Assembly (NCBI GenBank): GCA_034509425.1
Contig: JAVTVJ010000571.1
Coordinates: 19,118-83,117 of the forward strand
DNA: 64,000 nt
From: Eopsaltria australis
Lineage: Eukaryota; Chordata; Aves; Passeriformes; Petroicidae
Reading direction: 5' to 3'
The notes under the pieces are model-generated. The model was not told the origin of the DNA. It saw only the letters and a list, made by a program, of their open reading frames with translations, and did not search any database. Made by a program: the position numbers and the translations under genes. Below are positions 1 to 10,608 of this stretch, piece after piece (position 1 is the first letter of the stretch; every line of letters begins with the position of its first letter).

Positions 1-740
1 AGGTTCTTATTGCAGCCAATGAACTGAAATACCTAAGTACAGACAAGTAAGTGTTGAAAAAGTACAGCCTGATGAGAAACTAGAACCAAGAGAGAGGAGA
101 AGCTGTGACCCAGAGCCCTGGTCCCAGGGGGGAATGCTAGAGAACCTGAGTTGTCAAGAGAACCTGTGTTGTTAAGCACAGAAGAAGGGATTTTCTTTGT
201 TGCTGCAATTGAACTGGGCATCCTTAAAACAGGTACCCTGTAGACTGTTCACAACCCACCCAAGTGGCTGTGGGAAGGCTACTAGTGTGGGAGAGATCCA
301 CCATTAAGCTGGACTTTGCTCCGGGCGGCGGTTAATGGTGAGGCAGAAGACCCATAAAAACTGTATTTTTCTTACAGAAGATCCATGGTGTAAGCAAAGG
401 AAACTTCTCTCCCTAAATGAACTGGAACAAGAGCTGTTTCTGAGGTGGTAAACTGACTGGAGGTCAAAGTGTTGTCTTTTGTGTGTTGTCAAGGAGAATG
501 AAATGGAGAGGTGGGGAAAGAGGAGTGGTCTGGGGAGTTTGTTCTGGTTTTTCTTAGGTTTGTTTTTTTTTCTTTTTCCCTTTGTCTTAGATATATTAAT
601 AAAACTTCTTTGTACTTTATAAAGTTTGAGCCTGCTTTGCCTACTCCTAATCCTTATCTCACAACAAGCAATCAAGTAAATTTAAGTAAGTGTGCTGGCA
701 TTTAGCCACAAACCTGAATAGGCGAACTGAAACCACTACA
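1..740 (+). repeat. LTR-X, 5'-truncated by the window edge
   Basis: The last ~740 bp of a long terminal repeat. It matches 28424 onward in inverted orientation: both copies share the block around the AATAAA signal (near 598), the run of T residues after it and the terminal sequence GGCGAACTG...ACTACA. A TATA-like CATAAAA lies near 352, about 245 bp before the polyadenylation signal, a sensible U3-R spacing. The 3' end is taken as CTACA at about 740 because the inverted copy ends at the same place. The start lies outside the window. The short open frames here look noncoding. Confidence 0.7.
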
Positions 741-2913
741 CCTGTCCACTGGGACCGCGCGCAGCTCGCCTGCTGGCACCGGAAAACGGAAAGGAGAGCG
801 CGGCCGCCCGCCGTGCTCCAACAGTACCGGCCCAGCACTCCCTGCGCCTGCGCCCTCGACCGCTGGTGCTCCTGTGTCAACCCCTGGGTGCACTTTTAAT
901 AGGTCGTTTTTCTGCAAGTATCAAAGACTGTTCATATTGTCTCGTATACTTGCTGCTGACTTTACTGGTGGGATTTGTGTTAACAAGAAGAAATCTGGGG
1001 AATCTAGGTTGCTGCCAGACTTGCACTTATTCAGTGCAAAAAGAAAAAGGGGGAGAGGGGGAGGACAGAGAAAGTGAGAATGCTGGAATGACTGCTCACA
1101 AGCGTCCAGCCCACAACAACAATTCAGCAAAAACAAAGGATGGAAAACGTGGCAGAACTGATCCAGAGAGGACACAGCAGAGTTGTACACCTAACAGGCT
1201 GGGGCCAAAGCGGGGCCGGGGCCGAGGCCGAGCAGAATAAGGAAGTTTAGGCAAAATGTAAACTGATTAATAAGCTAGAAGAAACATTTGAATAAATAAC
1301 ATGTGCAAACTTGCAGACAATATATTAGGAAATGTTTAAGTCAGATTTTCCTTGAAGGACTCTTGAAAGTTAAAGTTAAGTGGTGTATCTTTTATCAAGA
1401 ATTATAATGTAAAAGTGAGACAAGGAGATTACTTGTTGGAGCAAAACTGGGCAGTTTGTTTCTTATGGTGACAGTATTGGAATAAGATTTCAAATATTTC
1501 TGTCTTGATTTTTTCATTCTGCAAAATCCTGCATGTTTTAGAGTGGTAACTGAGTAGCAGGATTTGTCAGGAAATGTATACCTTTGTATTTGTTAATTAA
1601 TGATGGGAATTGTCTTGCTAGATAGAAATGAATAACTGGAATTGTAATCTGTTCTTACTGTTTTTCCTGTTTTACTTTGTTTCAATGAGTGTTTGAGTTT
1701 TATACCTACAGCTGAACTTGGAAGTACAGTGATCTCGGAGAAGATAGAGCAAAGAAAAGATGGATCTGTGTGCTTGCAGCTTGCAACACTGTTTTCAAAC
1801 ATATCCCAAGTGATCACCTCTGATGTATTAATAGTTATAAATATGTTGTTAAAGTTTAAATGCTATTAGGTTTATTAAGTTCTGTTACAGTTAAGTATTA
1901 CAACTAGGTTCTATAAAAGTTAACTACAACTATGCATAGCTATGTGTGTTATAGCAAGGATTAGGTTCTGTTAAGATTACGTACATAAACTCATGCATAT
2001 GCAATCTTTTAATTATCATGTTCATGGTACCATGGTATTTTTAGTCAAAAGTAGTTGACAACGTCTGTTATTTTACGGTCTGCACAACCTGTGTTATGTT
2101 TATGTAACTGTCTCTATTATTTGCTCAGATTTAAGTAACCTTCTTAGTTGCTGTTTCCAACAGTTTTCTCATAAGATCTGTGTTAGGGAAATCCCTCCAG
2201 TTGGAGTCCTGGCCCTGGCCAAGCCTCGACTCTCCCTGGTTGGACATCTACCAGCAGACCCAGGTGTTTCTGCATCCAAATCATACTTAAGTAGGGTTTG
2301 ACTTAATAATTGGAATTTATATCAGCTGGATCCTTTTGGGGTGGACTTGGAGACCCTATCCGGAAGGGCTTTCCATGTCTTCACTGAAACAAGGCAGCTG
2401 TTGCAGACCCTGGATGTTAGTATAGTATTCCAGAATTCAGTAAGATATTACCCTGATCAACAGCCTTCAGAGACAAAGCAATTGAGGCTAATTTGCTGAA
2501 CTATTGGGTAATGAAAAAATCACAAGATCACCTTAGAATGTTTAGCACATAGTATTAGAAGTATTCTTATGTTTAGTTATGTGTGTTTCTTACTGCGCTA
2601 CCTATGACAAATGGCTGGTAATGCCATAAACAAACTCATACTGATTAAAAAACAGGGAGAATTGTAAAGTTGCAAGTATGTGTGTTAAATCATGAAAAAG
2701 ATACAGATAGTAGTACACTTAAAAGTACACCTTTAAGAGACTGGTTAACAAGCTTAAGTTTTAAAGACTGGTTAGTGAAGTTTGTAAAAATGAAATTGAT
2801 AGTTTTAGTAATTATTATAATCATAAGTGTATTATTGCCATGTGTAGTTAAGTGAATACAGTAGAAAAAAGTGTAAACCAGGCCTGGATTGCTCAAAGAA
2901 AAGAAGGGGGATA
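741..2913 (+). other. 2.2-kb duplicated segment ending in a polypurine tract
   Basis: This stretch is repeated at about 56456-58639, with the same order and only scattered substitutions and small indels. It begins with GC-rich, CpG-containing DNA (about 746-880), passes into an AT-rich body and ends with the purine run AAAGAAAAGAAGGGGG directly before an LTR. That ending makes it the 3' interior of an LTR element. I see no gag, pol or SU frame in it, so it is either a badly decayed internal region or foreign (possibly host-derived) sequence carried between alpha-type LTRs. Open frames such as 866-1240 are not recognisable proteins; the opposite strand and other frames are closed. Confidence 0.6.
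2670..2855 (+). pseudogene. Possible envelope membrane-anchor remnant
   Basis: A 61-codon frame just upstream of the polypurine tract. Its second half has a WL...FKDWL stretch followed by a strongly hydrophobic run of about 17 residues rich in I, V and L and ending near a Cys. This is the layout and position of the last part of a retroviral transmembrane Env subunit. The second copy at about 58400-58580 keeps the hydrophobic block but has lost the upstream frame by small indels. No fusion peptide, CX6CC motif or SU part is seen, so this is at most a relic. It could equally be chance coding in AT-rich DNA. Confidence 0.3.
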
Positions 2914-3274
2914 TGTTGGGAAATGGCCATCTCTGGCTGCACAAACATAAAGTATAAGTGAGCAATCCAGGCCCCATAGACAAGAGTTAGGCCTCTGCTC
3001 AAGGTTATTCTCAAGACAGCTGTGGGAAAGGAAGACATGAAAGCTGAAAACAAGCTGCAGGTGTCCAAAGATTAACTTGGCAGAAGAAACTGTTATTGTA
3101 GCCTTCTGATAATAATGTAGTGCTCTAACTAGAGAAAGATCCCGTGTGAAACTTCTGTAAGTAAATAATATTTTGAGCACGCAAAGTAGTATAAGTATGT
3201 GCACTGTCTGACAATAAACGAGCTTGATTTATGATTCACATTGGATCTACGTCTTGCTTCTCTCGCCATCAACA
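2914..3274 (+). repeat. Alpha-type LTR, copy 1
   Basis: Begins TGTTGGGAAATGGCC straight after the polypurine tract and matches the LTRs at 53668-54032 and 60224-60581 over its whole length. It carries an AATAAA signal in ACAATAAACGAGC near 3212 and the downstream CTTGCTTCTCTCGCC block that in copy 2 sits right before a tRNA-Trp-type primer site. The 3' boundary is uncertain by a few bases because this copy reads CGCCATCAACA where the others read CGCCGACA. It acts as the 3' LTR of the segment before it. No matching 5' LTR is in the window. Confidence 0.8.
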
Positions 3275-3639
3275 AGATATTCCATACCATATGACATCAG
3301 CTCAGATATATAAGGGAAGGAAGAGAGGAGGAGGAGGAGGCACTCAGGGTTGGTCCATATTTGCCTCCTTGAACAACCGTCACGCGTGCTGAAGCCCTGC
3401 ATCCCAGAAAGTCTCTGGACATTGCTATTGATGGGAAGTAGAGATTGATTGTTTTCCCCTCTGCTCTTGCACGCGCAACCCTCTGCTTGCTTGTTCTATT
3501 TTCTCCCCGATGTAATAAAACTGCTTTTCTTACCATGATAGTCTTGTTCAATATTATTCTCTTTTCTCTCCCAGTGGGAGAGGGAGTGAAAGAGTGACTG
3601 AGTGGGAAACTGGCACCTGGCCAGGATCAACCCACGATA
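3275..3639 (+). repeat. LTR2 fragment, plus orientation
   Basis: Inverted relative to the complete LTR2 of E4 (22789-23360). The shared part runs from GATATTCCATACC through the TATATAA-like box near 3306, the AATAAA near 3516 and the terminal CCCACGATA. The first ~210 bp of LTR2 are missing, and the element begins exactly where the alpha-type LTR ends, so the joint is a rearrangement or an insertion with loss. Confidence 0.75.
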
Positions 3640-3659
3640 CCTAGGCTTAGGCACGGAAT

Positions 3660-4735
3660 CCCCAGAATGCCAAAGAGCAGGGATGTCAAACACACTCACC
3701 GGGCCTCCATGAGGACATCCCAGGAGTCCCCAGGCTGCCAAAGAGCCAGCATGTCACAGTTACCCAAAGGGGCCCCATGGGCACATCCCTGCCTTATCCT
3801 GTCTTCCAAAGAGCCGGGATGTCACACACACTCACAGCTGCTCCATGGGGTCATCCCAGCAGTGCCCACGCTGCCAAAGAGCCGGCATGTCACACACACT
3901 CACAGGGGATCCATGCAGACATCCCAGGTACCCCCAGACTCCTGAAGAGCTGGGACGTCACAGACACTCACAGGGGCTCCAGAGTGGCATCCCAGGAGTC
4001 CCCAGAGTGCCAAAGAGCCACGATGTCATAGACAATGCCAGCAGCTCCATGGAGACATCCCATGAATCCACAGGCTCCCAAAGAGCCGGCATGTCACAGA
4101 CACTCACAGGGGCTCCATCGGGACTTCCCCGCTCTCACCAGCCTGCCAAAGAGCTGCAATGTCACAGACACTCATATGGGCCCCATGCACACATCCCCTG
4201 TGTCCACATGCTGCCAAAGAGCCGGCATGTCACAGACACTCACAGGGGCTCCATCAAGCATCCCACGTGTCCCCAGGCTTCCAAACAACTCGCAAGTCAC
4301 AGACACTCACAAAGGCTCAGTGGCCACATCCCAGGCATCTCCAGGCTCCCAAAGATCTGGCATGTCACAAACATTCAAAGCAGCTCAAGAGTGACATCCC
4401 TGGAGTGTCCGGGATGCCAAAGAGCCACGATGTCACAGACACTCACAGCAGCACCATGGAGACATCCAAGCTGTTCTCAGGCTCTCAAAGAGCTGCCATG
4501 TCACACACACTCACAGGGGCTCCATGAGGACATCCCAGGAGTCCCCAGGCTACCAAAGAGCCAGCATGTCACAGTTACCCAAAGGGTACCCATGCAGACA
4601 TCCCCAGCTTACCATGTCTTCCAAAGAGCAGAGATGTCACAGACACTCACAGGTGCTCCATGGGGTCATCCCAGCAGTGCCCAGGCTGCCAAAGAGTCGG
4701 CATGTCACAGACACTCACAGGGGATCCTCACAGGG
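3660..4735 (+). repeat. Minisatellite A (about 68-bp unit), forward
   Basis: Tandem units built around ATGTCACAGACACTCAC, then GGGGCTCCATG, GACATCCCAGG, CCCCAGGCTGCCAAAGAGCC. Consecutive ATGTCAC starts at 4091, 4159 and 4227 give a 68-bp period; other steps are 67-69. Because the unit is not a fixed multiple of three and lacks stops, several overlapping frames stay open (up to 372 codons from 3845). These are by-products of the repeat, not genes. The same family occurs inverted at 26890-28420 and on both strands at 30006-32030. Confidence 0.9.
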
Positions 4736-6126
4736 GTGTCCCAATGGTGTCACAATAGAGCCACTATTGTGTCACAATACAGGCAAAATCATGTCCACAT
4801 AGAGCCACTATCATATCATAATAGAGCCACTCTAGTGTCACAGTACATCCACTATTGTGCCACAATACAGCCACGACTGTGTCACAATAGTGCCGTTAGT
4901 GTAACAATAGAGCCACTAGACTGTCATAAGAGAAACACTAGACTGTCACAACAGAGCCGCTAGTGTCATAATAGGGCCCCTGGTGTGTCACAATAGAGCA
5001 CCTTTATGTCACAATAGAGCAACGTATGGGTCCCATTTGAGCGACTAGGGTCACAATAGAGCCGCTCTACTGTCATAATAGAAACACCAATTTGTCACAA
5101 TTGAGCCGCTCGTGTCACAATAGAGCCCAGAGAGTGTCCCAATAGAGCCACTATAATATCACTCTCGAACCACTATAGTATCACAATAGAGTCACTAGTG
5201 TCACAACACTTCCACTAGAGTGTCCCAGCAGAGCCATTATTGTGTCACAATAGAGCCACTCTAGGCTCACAATACAGCCACTATAATGTCACAATAGCAC
5301 CACTAGAGTGTCACAATAGTGCCACTGTAGTGTCACAGTACATCCACTCTAGTGTCACAATAAAGCCACTATTGTGTCACAATGAAACAACTCTAGTGCC
5401 ACAGTAGAGCCACTACTGTGTCCTAATAGATCCGCTATTGTGTCACAATAGAGCCACTATAGGGTCACAATGGAGTCCCTCTATTGTCACAAGAGAGCAA
5501 CGATAGTGTCACAATACAGCAGGTATAGCGTCAAAATAGAGACACTGCAGACACAATAGAGACACAACTGAGCCATTGTAATCTCACAAGAGAATCACCG
5601 TAATGTCACAAGAGAGCCACTAGTGTCACAATAGAGCTACTGCAGCTCCACAATGTAGCCACCATTCTGCCACAATAGAGGTGCTAGTGTCACAATACAG
5701 CCACCATGGTGTCACAATAGAGCCACAATGCTGTCACAATAGAGCCACTATTGTGTCACAATACAGGCCATATCATGTCCTCATAGAGCCACTATCGTGT
5801 CATAATAGAGCCACTCTAGTGTCACAGTCCATCCACTATTGTGTCACAATACAGCCACTATTGTGTCACAATAAAGCAACTCTAGTGTCACAATAGAGCC
5901 ACTAGTGTAACAATTAGACTGCCATTATACTGCCACAATACAGCCACTATTGTGTCACAGTAGTGCCACTAGTGTAACAATAGAGCCACTAGACTGTCAT
6001 AAGAGAAACACTGTTGTGTCACAACAGAGACGCTAGTGTCATAATAGGGCCCCTTGAGTGTCACAATAGAGCCACTATAATATCACTCTCGAACCACTAT
6101 AGTATCACAATAGAGTCACTAGTGTC
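4736..6126 (+). repeat. Minisatellite B (22-bp unit), forward
   Basis: Array of about 22-bp units of the form GTGTCACAATAGAGCCACTA with many variants. It follows satellite A directly and ends at the LTR of E2 (6127). Many units contain the 17-bp dyad CTATTGTGtCACAATAG (for example near 5435). Open frames such as 5681-5896 are repeat artefacts. The inverted form of the same satellite lies at 23361-26886. Confidence 0.9.
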
Positions 6127-6658
6127 TGTGGTAGTTTGAAAGCAAATCAGTGAGAGGCTCAAAGTCAGAACTACAATTTAATAGGAAAAATGTAGTAATA
6201 CAAAAAACACTGACAGAGTCAGAATACAACCTGACACCCTGTCGGTCAGGGTGTTGGTAGTAGTCCACTTAGAAGGTGGTTGCAGTCCTCTGGGAATGAT
6301 AGATGTGGTTCTGTTGAAGCAGTGATCCTGTGAAAGGTGTAGTTCTCCTCTGAAGGTCCAGTGGTGTAGAAGGATCTGGTCTTCCTCTGGGAATCCCGTG
6401 GAAAAAAACTGCCTGTGGTGCTTCAAATCTCAGTTTATATGCAGATCGGGATACATTGGTTCCTCCCCCTGGGCGGGGCATCTCACAATGGGATGATGGG
6501 GCACTATCTGCAATGTTGGGGCTGAGTAAAGTGCTCCATCCGGCCCCAACGACTGGCCTATTAGTAAACCGTTCTGCGGCCATCAGGATCACTGCCCCGC
6601 CCGGCCCCAACATCCCACGAAGATGGTGATAGAATACATACCATTGTAACCTAAGACA
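6127..6658 (-). repeat. 3' LTR of E2
   Basis: On the minus strand it runs from TGTCTTAGGTTACAATGG to ...CAAACTACCACA, giving TG...CA ends. It pairs with 17703-18288, sharing the hairpin-like CACCCTGTCGGTCAGGGTG block (about 6234-6252) and the block ATGGTGATAGAAT. The purine-rich GAATAAGGGGTGAATAC just before it on the minus strand (6659-6675) is the likely polypurine tract. Confidence 0.85.
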
Positions 6659-6739
6659 GTATTCACCCCTTATTCTATCATCATTTATGTGATACCCAAA
6701 CCAATACCCCCTATATATATATATACATACAATGAAACT

Positions 6740-7980
6740 TTACACACAGTTCTCACTTAATTTTAAGTTTCCTTGTAGTACACAATGGGTTTCCCCATCT
6801 TTCTGCATTACCCGCCAAGTGTAACCAGGTCCTTGAGCAAAAACAACCCCGCGGATGGGTTTGCCTTTGTCTGAGGTGGGACTCATCCAAACAGTCTTTC
6901 CTAAAATACCTCTCATGTGTACCACAGGGACTCTATCTCTGTCCAAGGGTTCAGACTGGGCAGGACCAGCTCGACTGATGGAGCCTCGTGTGCTGACCAT
7001 CCAGGTGGCCTTTGCTAAGTTCATTTCCCAATTTTTTAAGGTCCCCCTGCCAAGTGCCTTCAGGGTGGTCTTAAGTAGTCCGTTGCACCGTTCAACTTTC
7101 CCGGCAGCTGGTGCAGGATAAGGGATATGATATATCCACTCAATGCCATGTTCTCTGGCCCAGCTGTTTATAAGGCCATTCTTGAAATGGGTCCCGTTGT
7201 CCGACTCAATTCTCTCAGGGCTGCCATGTCTCCATAAGACTTGCTTTTCCAGGCCTAAGATGGTGTTTCAGGTGGTAGCATGAGGCACAGCATAGGTCTC
7301 CAACCATCCAGTGGTTGCTTCCACCATGGTCAGCACGTAGCGCTTGCCTTGGCGGGTTTGGGGAAGGGTGATGTAGTCAATTGCCAGGCTTCCCCATACC
7401 TATACTTTGACCATCGTCCACCGTACCACAGAGGCTTCACCCGCTTGGCCTGCTTGATCATAGCACAGGTCTCGCAGCCATGGATGACCTGTGAGATGCT
7501 GTCCATGGTCAAGTCCACCCCTCGGTCACGAGCCCATCGGTACGTTGCATCTCGTCCCTGATGACCAGAGGCATCATGGGCCCAACGAGCTAGAAATAAT
7601 TCTCCCTTGTGCTGCCAGTCCAGATCCACCTGTGATACTCTCAGTTTGGCAGCTCGGTCCACCTGCTCGTTGTTACGCTGCTCTTCATTGGCCCGACTCT
7701 TGGGTACGTGTGCATCCACATGTCGAACCTTCACAGTCAGCCTCTCTACACGGGTAGCGATGTCCTGCCAAATCGCAGCGGCCCAGATGGGTTTCCCTCT
7801 GCCTTGCCAGTTGGCCTTTCTCCAGCGATTCAACCAACCCCACAAAGCGTTAGCTACCATCCAGGAGTCAGTGTAGAGATAGAGCCGAGGCCACTTCTCT
7901 CGCTCAGCAATATCCAAAGCCAGCTGGACGGCTCTAAGCTCTGCGACCTGACTCGATCCACCTTCTCCCTCAGTAGCTTG
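6740..7980 (-). pseudogene. pol: E2 pol, distal part: RNase H end and integrase, frameshifted
   Basis: The frame 7917-7330 holds the end of RNase H (LYTDSWMVANALWGW with a catalytic Asp, then a DAHVP block) and the integrase zinc-binding domain (two His in HDASGH, then CETC). A one-base loss near 7390 breaks the frame at the first catalytic Asp. The core continues in another frame with SDNGTHF (second Asp, about 7210) and KVERCNG (catalytic Glu, about 7098), crossed by a TGA near 7269. The frame 7024-6740 is the integrase C-terminal part, including RGVVFAQGPGY. All three catalytic positions can be found, but not in one frame, so no functional integrase is encoded. Confidence 0.8.
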
Positions 7981-7986
7981 TGCAAC

Positions 7987-9497
7987 TCATCGTCTGGGGC
8001 TCCATACAGCAGCTTTCCACTTCTGGTTAGCGCCCACAATTCGGCAGGAACCATCAGTGAAGAGGGCATATCGTCTTTTGCTCTCCGGTAGCTCATTATA
8101 TGGTGGGGCTTCCTCTGCACGTGTCACTTGCCCCTCCTCTTCTTCAGAAGATAATCCAAAAGTCTCACCTTCAGACCAGTTTGTTATAATTTCCAGAATC
8201 CCAGGGCGATTAGGTTTTCCTATCCAGGCTCGCTGTGTGATCGGTGCAATCCACTTGCTCCACGTGGCGTTGGTAGCATGGTGTGTGGAAGGCACCTTTC
8301 CCTTGAACACCCAACCCAGCACTGGTAGTCGGGGAGCCAGAAGCAGCTGTGCTTTTGTGCCAATTACTTCCGAGGCAGCTCGAACCCCTTCATAAGCCGC
8401 AAGAATCTCTTTCTCAGTTGGGGTATAGCTGGCCTCAGATCCCTTGTATCCCCGACTCCAGAACCCAAGTGGTCGTCCTTGAGCCTCTTCAGGTCCCTTC
8501 TGCCACAGGCTCCAGGATGGACCATTCTCCCTGGCCACAGTGTAGAGCTTATTTTTCACATCCTTCCCTGCTCTGACTGGCCCAAGGGCTACTGCGTGGG
8601 CAATCTCCTGCTTAATTTGTTCAAATGCTTTTTGTTGCTCAGGACCCCACTGGAAATCATTTCCTTTTCGTGTCACGAGGTAAAGAGGGGTTACAATTGT
8701 GCTGTATTCCAGGATATGCATTCTCCAAAACCCAACGGCTCTTAGAAAAGCCTGGGCTTCCTTCTTGTTCATAGATGGGGACATAGCAGTGATCTTGTTG
8801 ACTACTTCTGTCGGGATCTGGCGACGTCCATCTTGCCACTTGACTCCTAAAAACTGGATTTCTTGAGCGGGTCCCTTAACCTTACTTCGCTTGATGGCAA
8901 AACCAGCTCTTAGGAGAATCTGGATGATCTTCTTTCCTTTCTCAAAGACTTCTTCTGCTGTGTTCCCCCATACGATAATGTCGTCGATGTACTGCAAATG
9001 TTCTGGAGCCTCACCCTTTTCTAGTGCAGCCTGGATCAGGCCATGGCAGATGGTGGGGCTGTGCTTCCACCCCTGGGGGAGTCTGTTCCAGGTGTATTGC
9101 ACGCCCCTCCAGGTGAAAGCAAACTGAGGCCTGCACTCTGCTGCCAGAGGGATGGAGAAAAAGGCATTGGTAATATCAATGGTCACGTACCACTTTGCTG
9201 CCTTGGATTCCAGTTCATACTGAAGTTCCAACATGTCTGGCACAGCAGCACTCAGTGGTGGTGTGACCTCATTCAGGCCACGATAATCCACTGTCAGTCT
9301 CCATTCTCCACTGGACTTACGCACTGGCCATATGGGGCTGTTAAAGGGTGAATGAGCTTTGCTGACCACCCCTTGGCTCTCCAGTTTACGAATCATCTCG
9401 TGGATGGGAACCACAGAGTCTCTGTCTGTGCGGTACTGCCGTCGGTGCACTGTCGCCGTGGCGATTGGTACCTGCTGTTCTTCAACTTCTAGCAGTT
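7987..9497 (-). pseudogene. pol: E2 pol: reverse transcriptase and start of RNase H
   Basis: About 500 codons remain open from the E3 joint down to 7987. In order: the finger motif SPFNSPIWPVRK, LTVDYRGLNEV, the first palm Asp in TIDITNAFFSIPL, LPQGWKHSPT, the catalytic YIDDII (about 8970), FLGVKWQ, a connection domain with WRMHI, and RNase H starting ALFTDGSCR. The fingers, palm and thumb are therefore complete, with catalytic residues in place. The upstream end was cut off by the E3 insertion at 9497; residues read beyond that point belong to the E3 LTR on the opposite strand and are not part of this protein. A small frameshift near 7980 separates it from the rest of RNase H. Confidence 0.85.
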
Positions 9498-10146
9498 TGT
9501 AAGAGTCTGGACGGAAATCCCTATCTGCCTCACGACCATCGACAGAAGCAGAGGCCGAAAACCCAGAGACCCTAAGAGGGGAAAAGGACTTTTGCACAAT
9601 GAGGTCCAGCCAGATCTTGGTGGGATGCCTGCCAGGTGCCTGGGTGTGCTGCAGAGCTGTGCTGCTGAGCTGTGCTGCAGAGAACCGTGCCGCTCGGCTA
9701 ACAGGGCGGAAAGGACTGCACAAGAACAATCTGTCCGGTACAGCTGCACCTGTACCCTAAAACAATGGGCCCTATTTCCCCACCTGCTGGCTACTTGCCC
9801 CTCATCTCTGGAGGGATTGCCTCATCTCTTGGTTACCTGCCCCTCGCTTTCGAAAAGACTATAGACTCTCAAAAAGTATCCCTACGAGATCTCCCTACGG
9901 ACGAGACGAATCCATCGGATCCGGACAACGAGGACTTCGTCGTGCCGTGGTAGCTATGCCCCCCCTTTCCCCTCTCTTTCTTTCTTCTCTCTCTCTCTCC
10001 TCTATCGCATAAGCGTGTTGTTGGCACTCAATAAAGTGCTTTGGATTTTGATTGAAGCAAAAATACTTGGCCCTGTTTTCTTTTGCACTCTCAGATTCAA
10101 AGGAACGAACCATCACCACCCCTGCTCCTACGAGCGGATCGTGACA
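9498..10146 (+). repeat. 5' LTR of E3
   Basis: TGTAAGAGTCTGGACGG ... GAGCGGATCGTGACA. AATAAA lies at 10030-10035 in CACTCAATAAAGTGC, preceded by a pyrimidine-rich CT tract and followed by the U5 block TTCTTTTGCACTC. The terminal GCTCCTACGAGC is self-complementary. Its partner is 14858-15511. Confidence 0.92.
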
Positions 10147-10151
10147 TCAAT

Positions 10152-10169
10152 TGGCGTCACGGACAGGAT
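10152..10169 (+). other. Primer-binding site of E3
   Basis: TGGCGTCACGGACAGGAT lies four bases after the LTR end, and the identical 18 nt follow the E6 LTR at 47880-47897. The complement ends in CGCCA, as a tRNA 3' end should. I cannot assign the tRNA with confidence; it is not the Lys, Trp or Phe type seen in the other proviruses of this window. Confidence 0.7.
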
Positions 10170-10608
10170 TCTGAGGCAGAAGGGGCTGCAAGGTTTTGTG
10201 TAATTTGTAACAGGGGAAGGACGTTTTGCTCCAGCCGCACCTAGCCCGACACTCCGAAAGGGTGAGCGGTCTAGAAAGCAAGGGGGGCATCTCGAATTTC
10301 CCGCAAACTGCACATGCCTGGGTGAAAAGCACCCCTATACTCTGTTGAGGGTTCTGTCTTCAGAATTTCACAAAAGAATCTCTTAGTGCAAAAGGAGGAG
10401 TGTTGTGTTTCTTTTTAAGGTGGGTGTGTAAGGAGTTAGTCTACTGGGTGTTAGGAGAGGCAACGGATTGTAACTAAACAGAGCCTCCAGTAGACTCAGT
10501 CTCTTCGCCACTTTAGGGAAGAGAAGGGGAACACAGCCCGGCTCTCGGGACTGTGGATGCAACTAAGTTTCACCTCCCTAAAGCGGTTTTCATTGTCCCT
10601 TCGAAAAC

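Noticed and set aside
866..1240. 124-codon frame in the 2.2-kb segment as a captured host protein
   Set aside because: The second copy (from 56640) does not keep the same frame, and the peptide shows no domain, so coding is not supported.
3845..4963. 372-codon open frame, plus similar long frames at 30572-31255, 31602-32405 and 27654-28109
   Set aside because: They are translations of the ~68-bp minisatellite. All three frames on one strand stay open with the same peptide phrases shifted, and nothing resembles a conserved protein.
4736..6126. CRISPR array
   Set aside because: Units are contiguous 22-bp tandem repeats without unique spacers or cas genes, and the context is a vertebrate genome.
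7280..9127. Plus-strand open frames across the E2 pol region
   Set aside because: They are antisense shadows of the minus-strand RT/RNase H frames and have no domain of their own.
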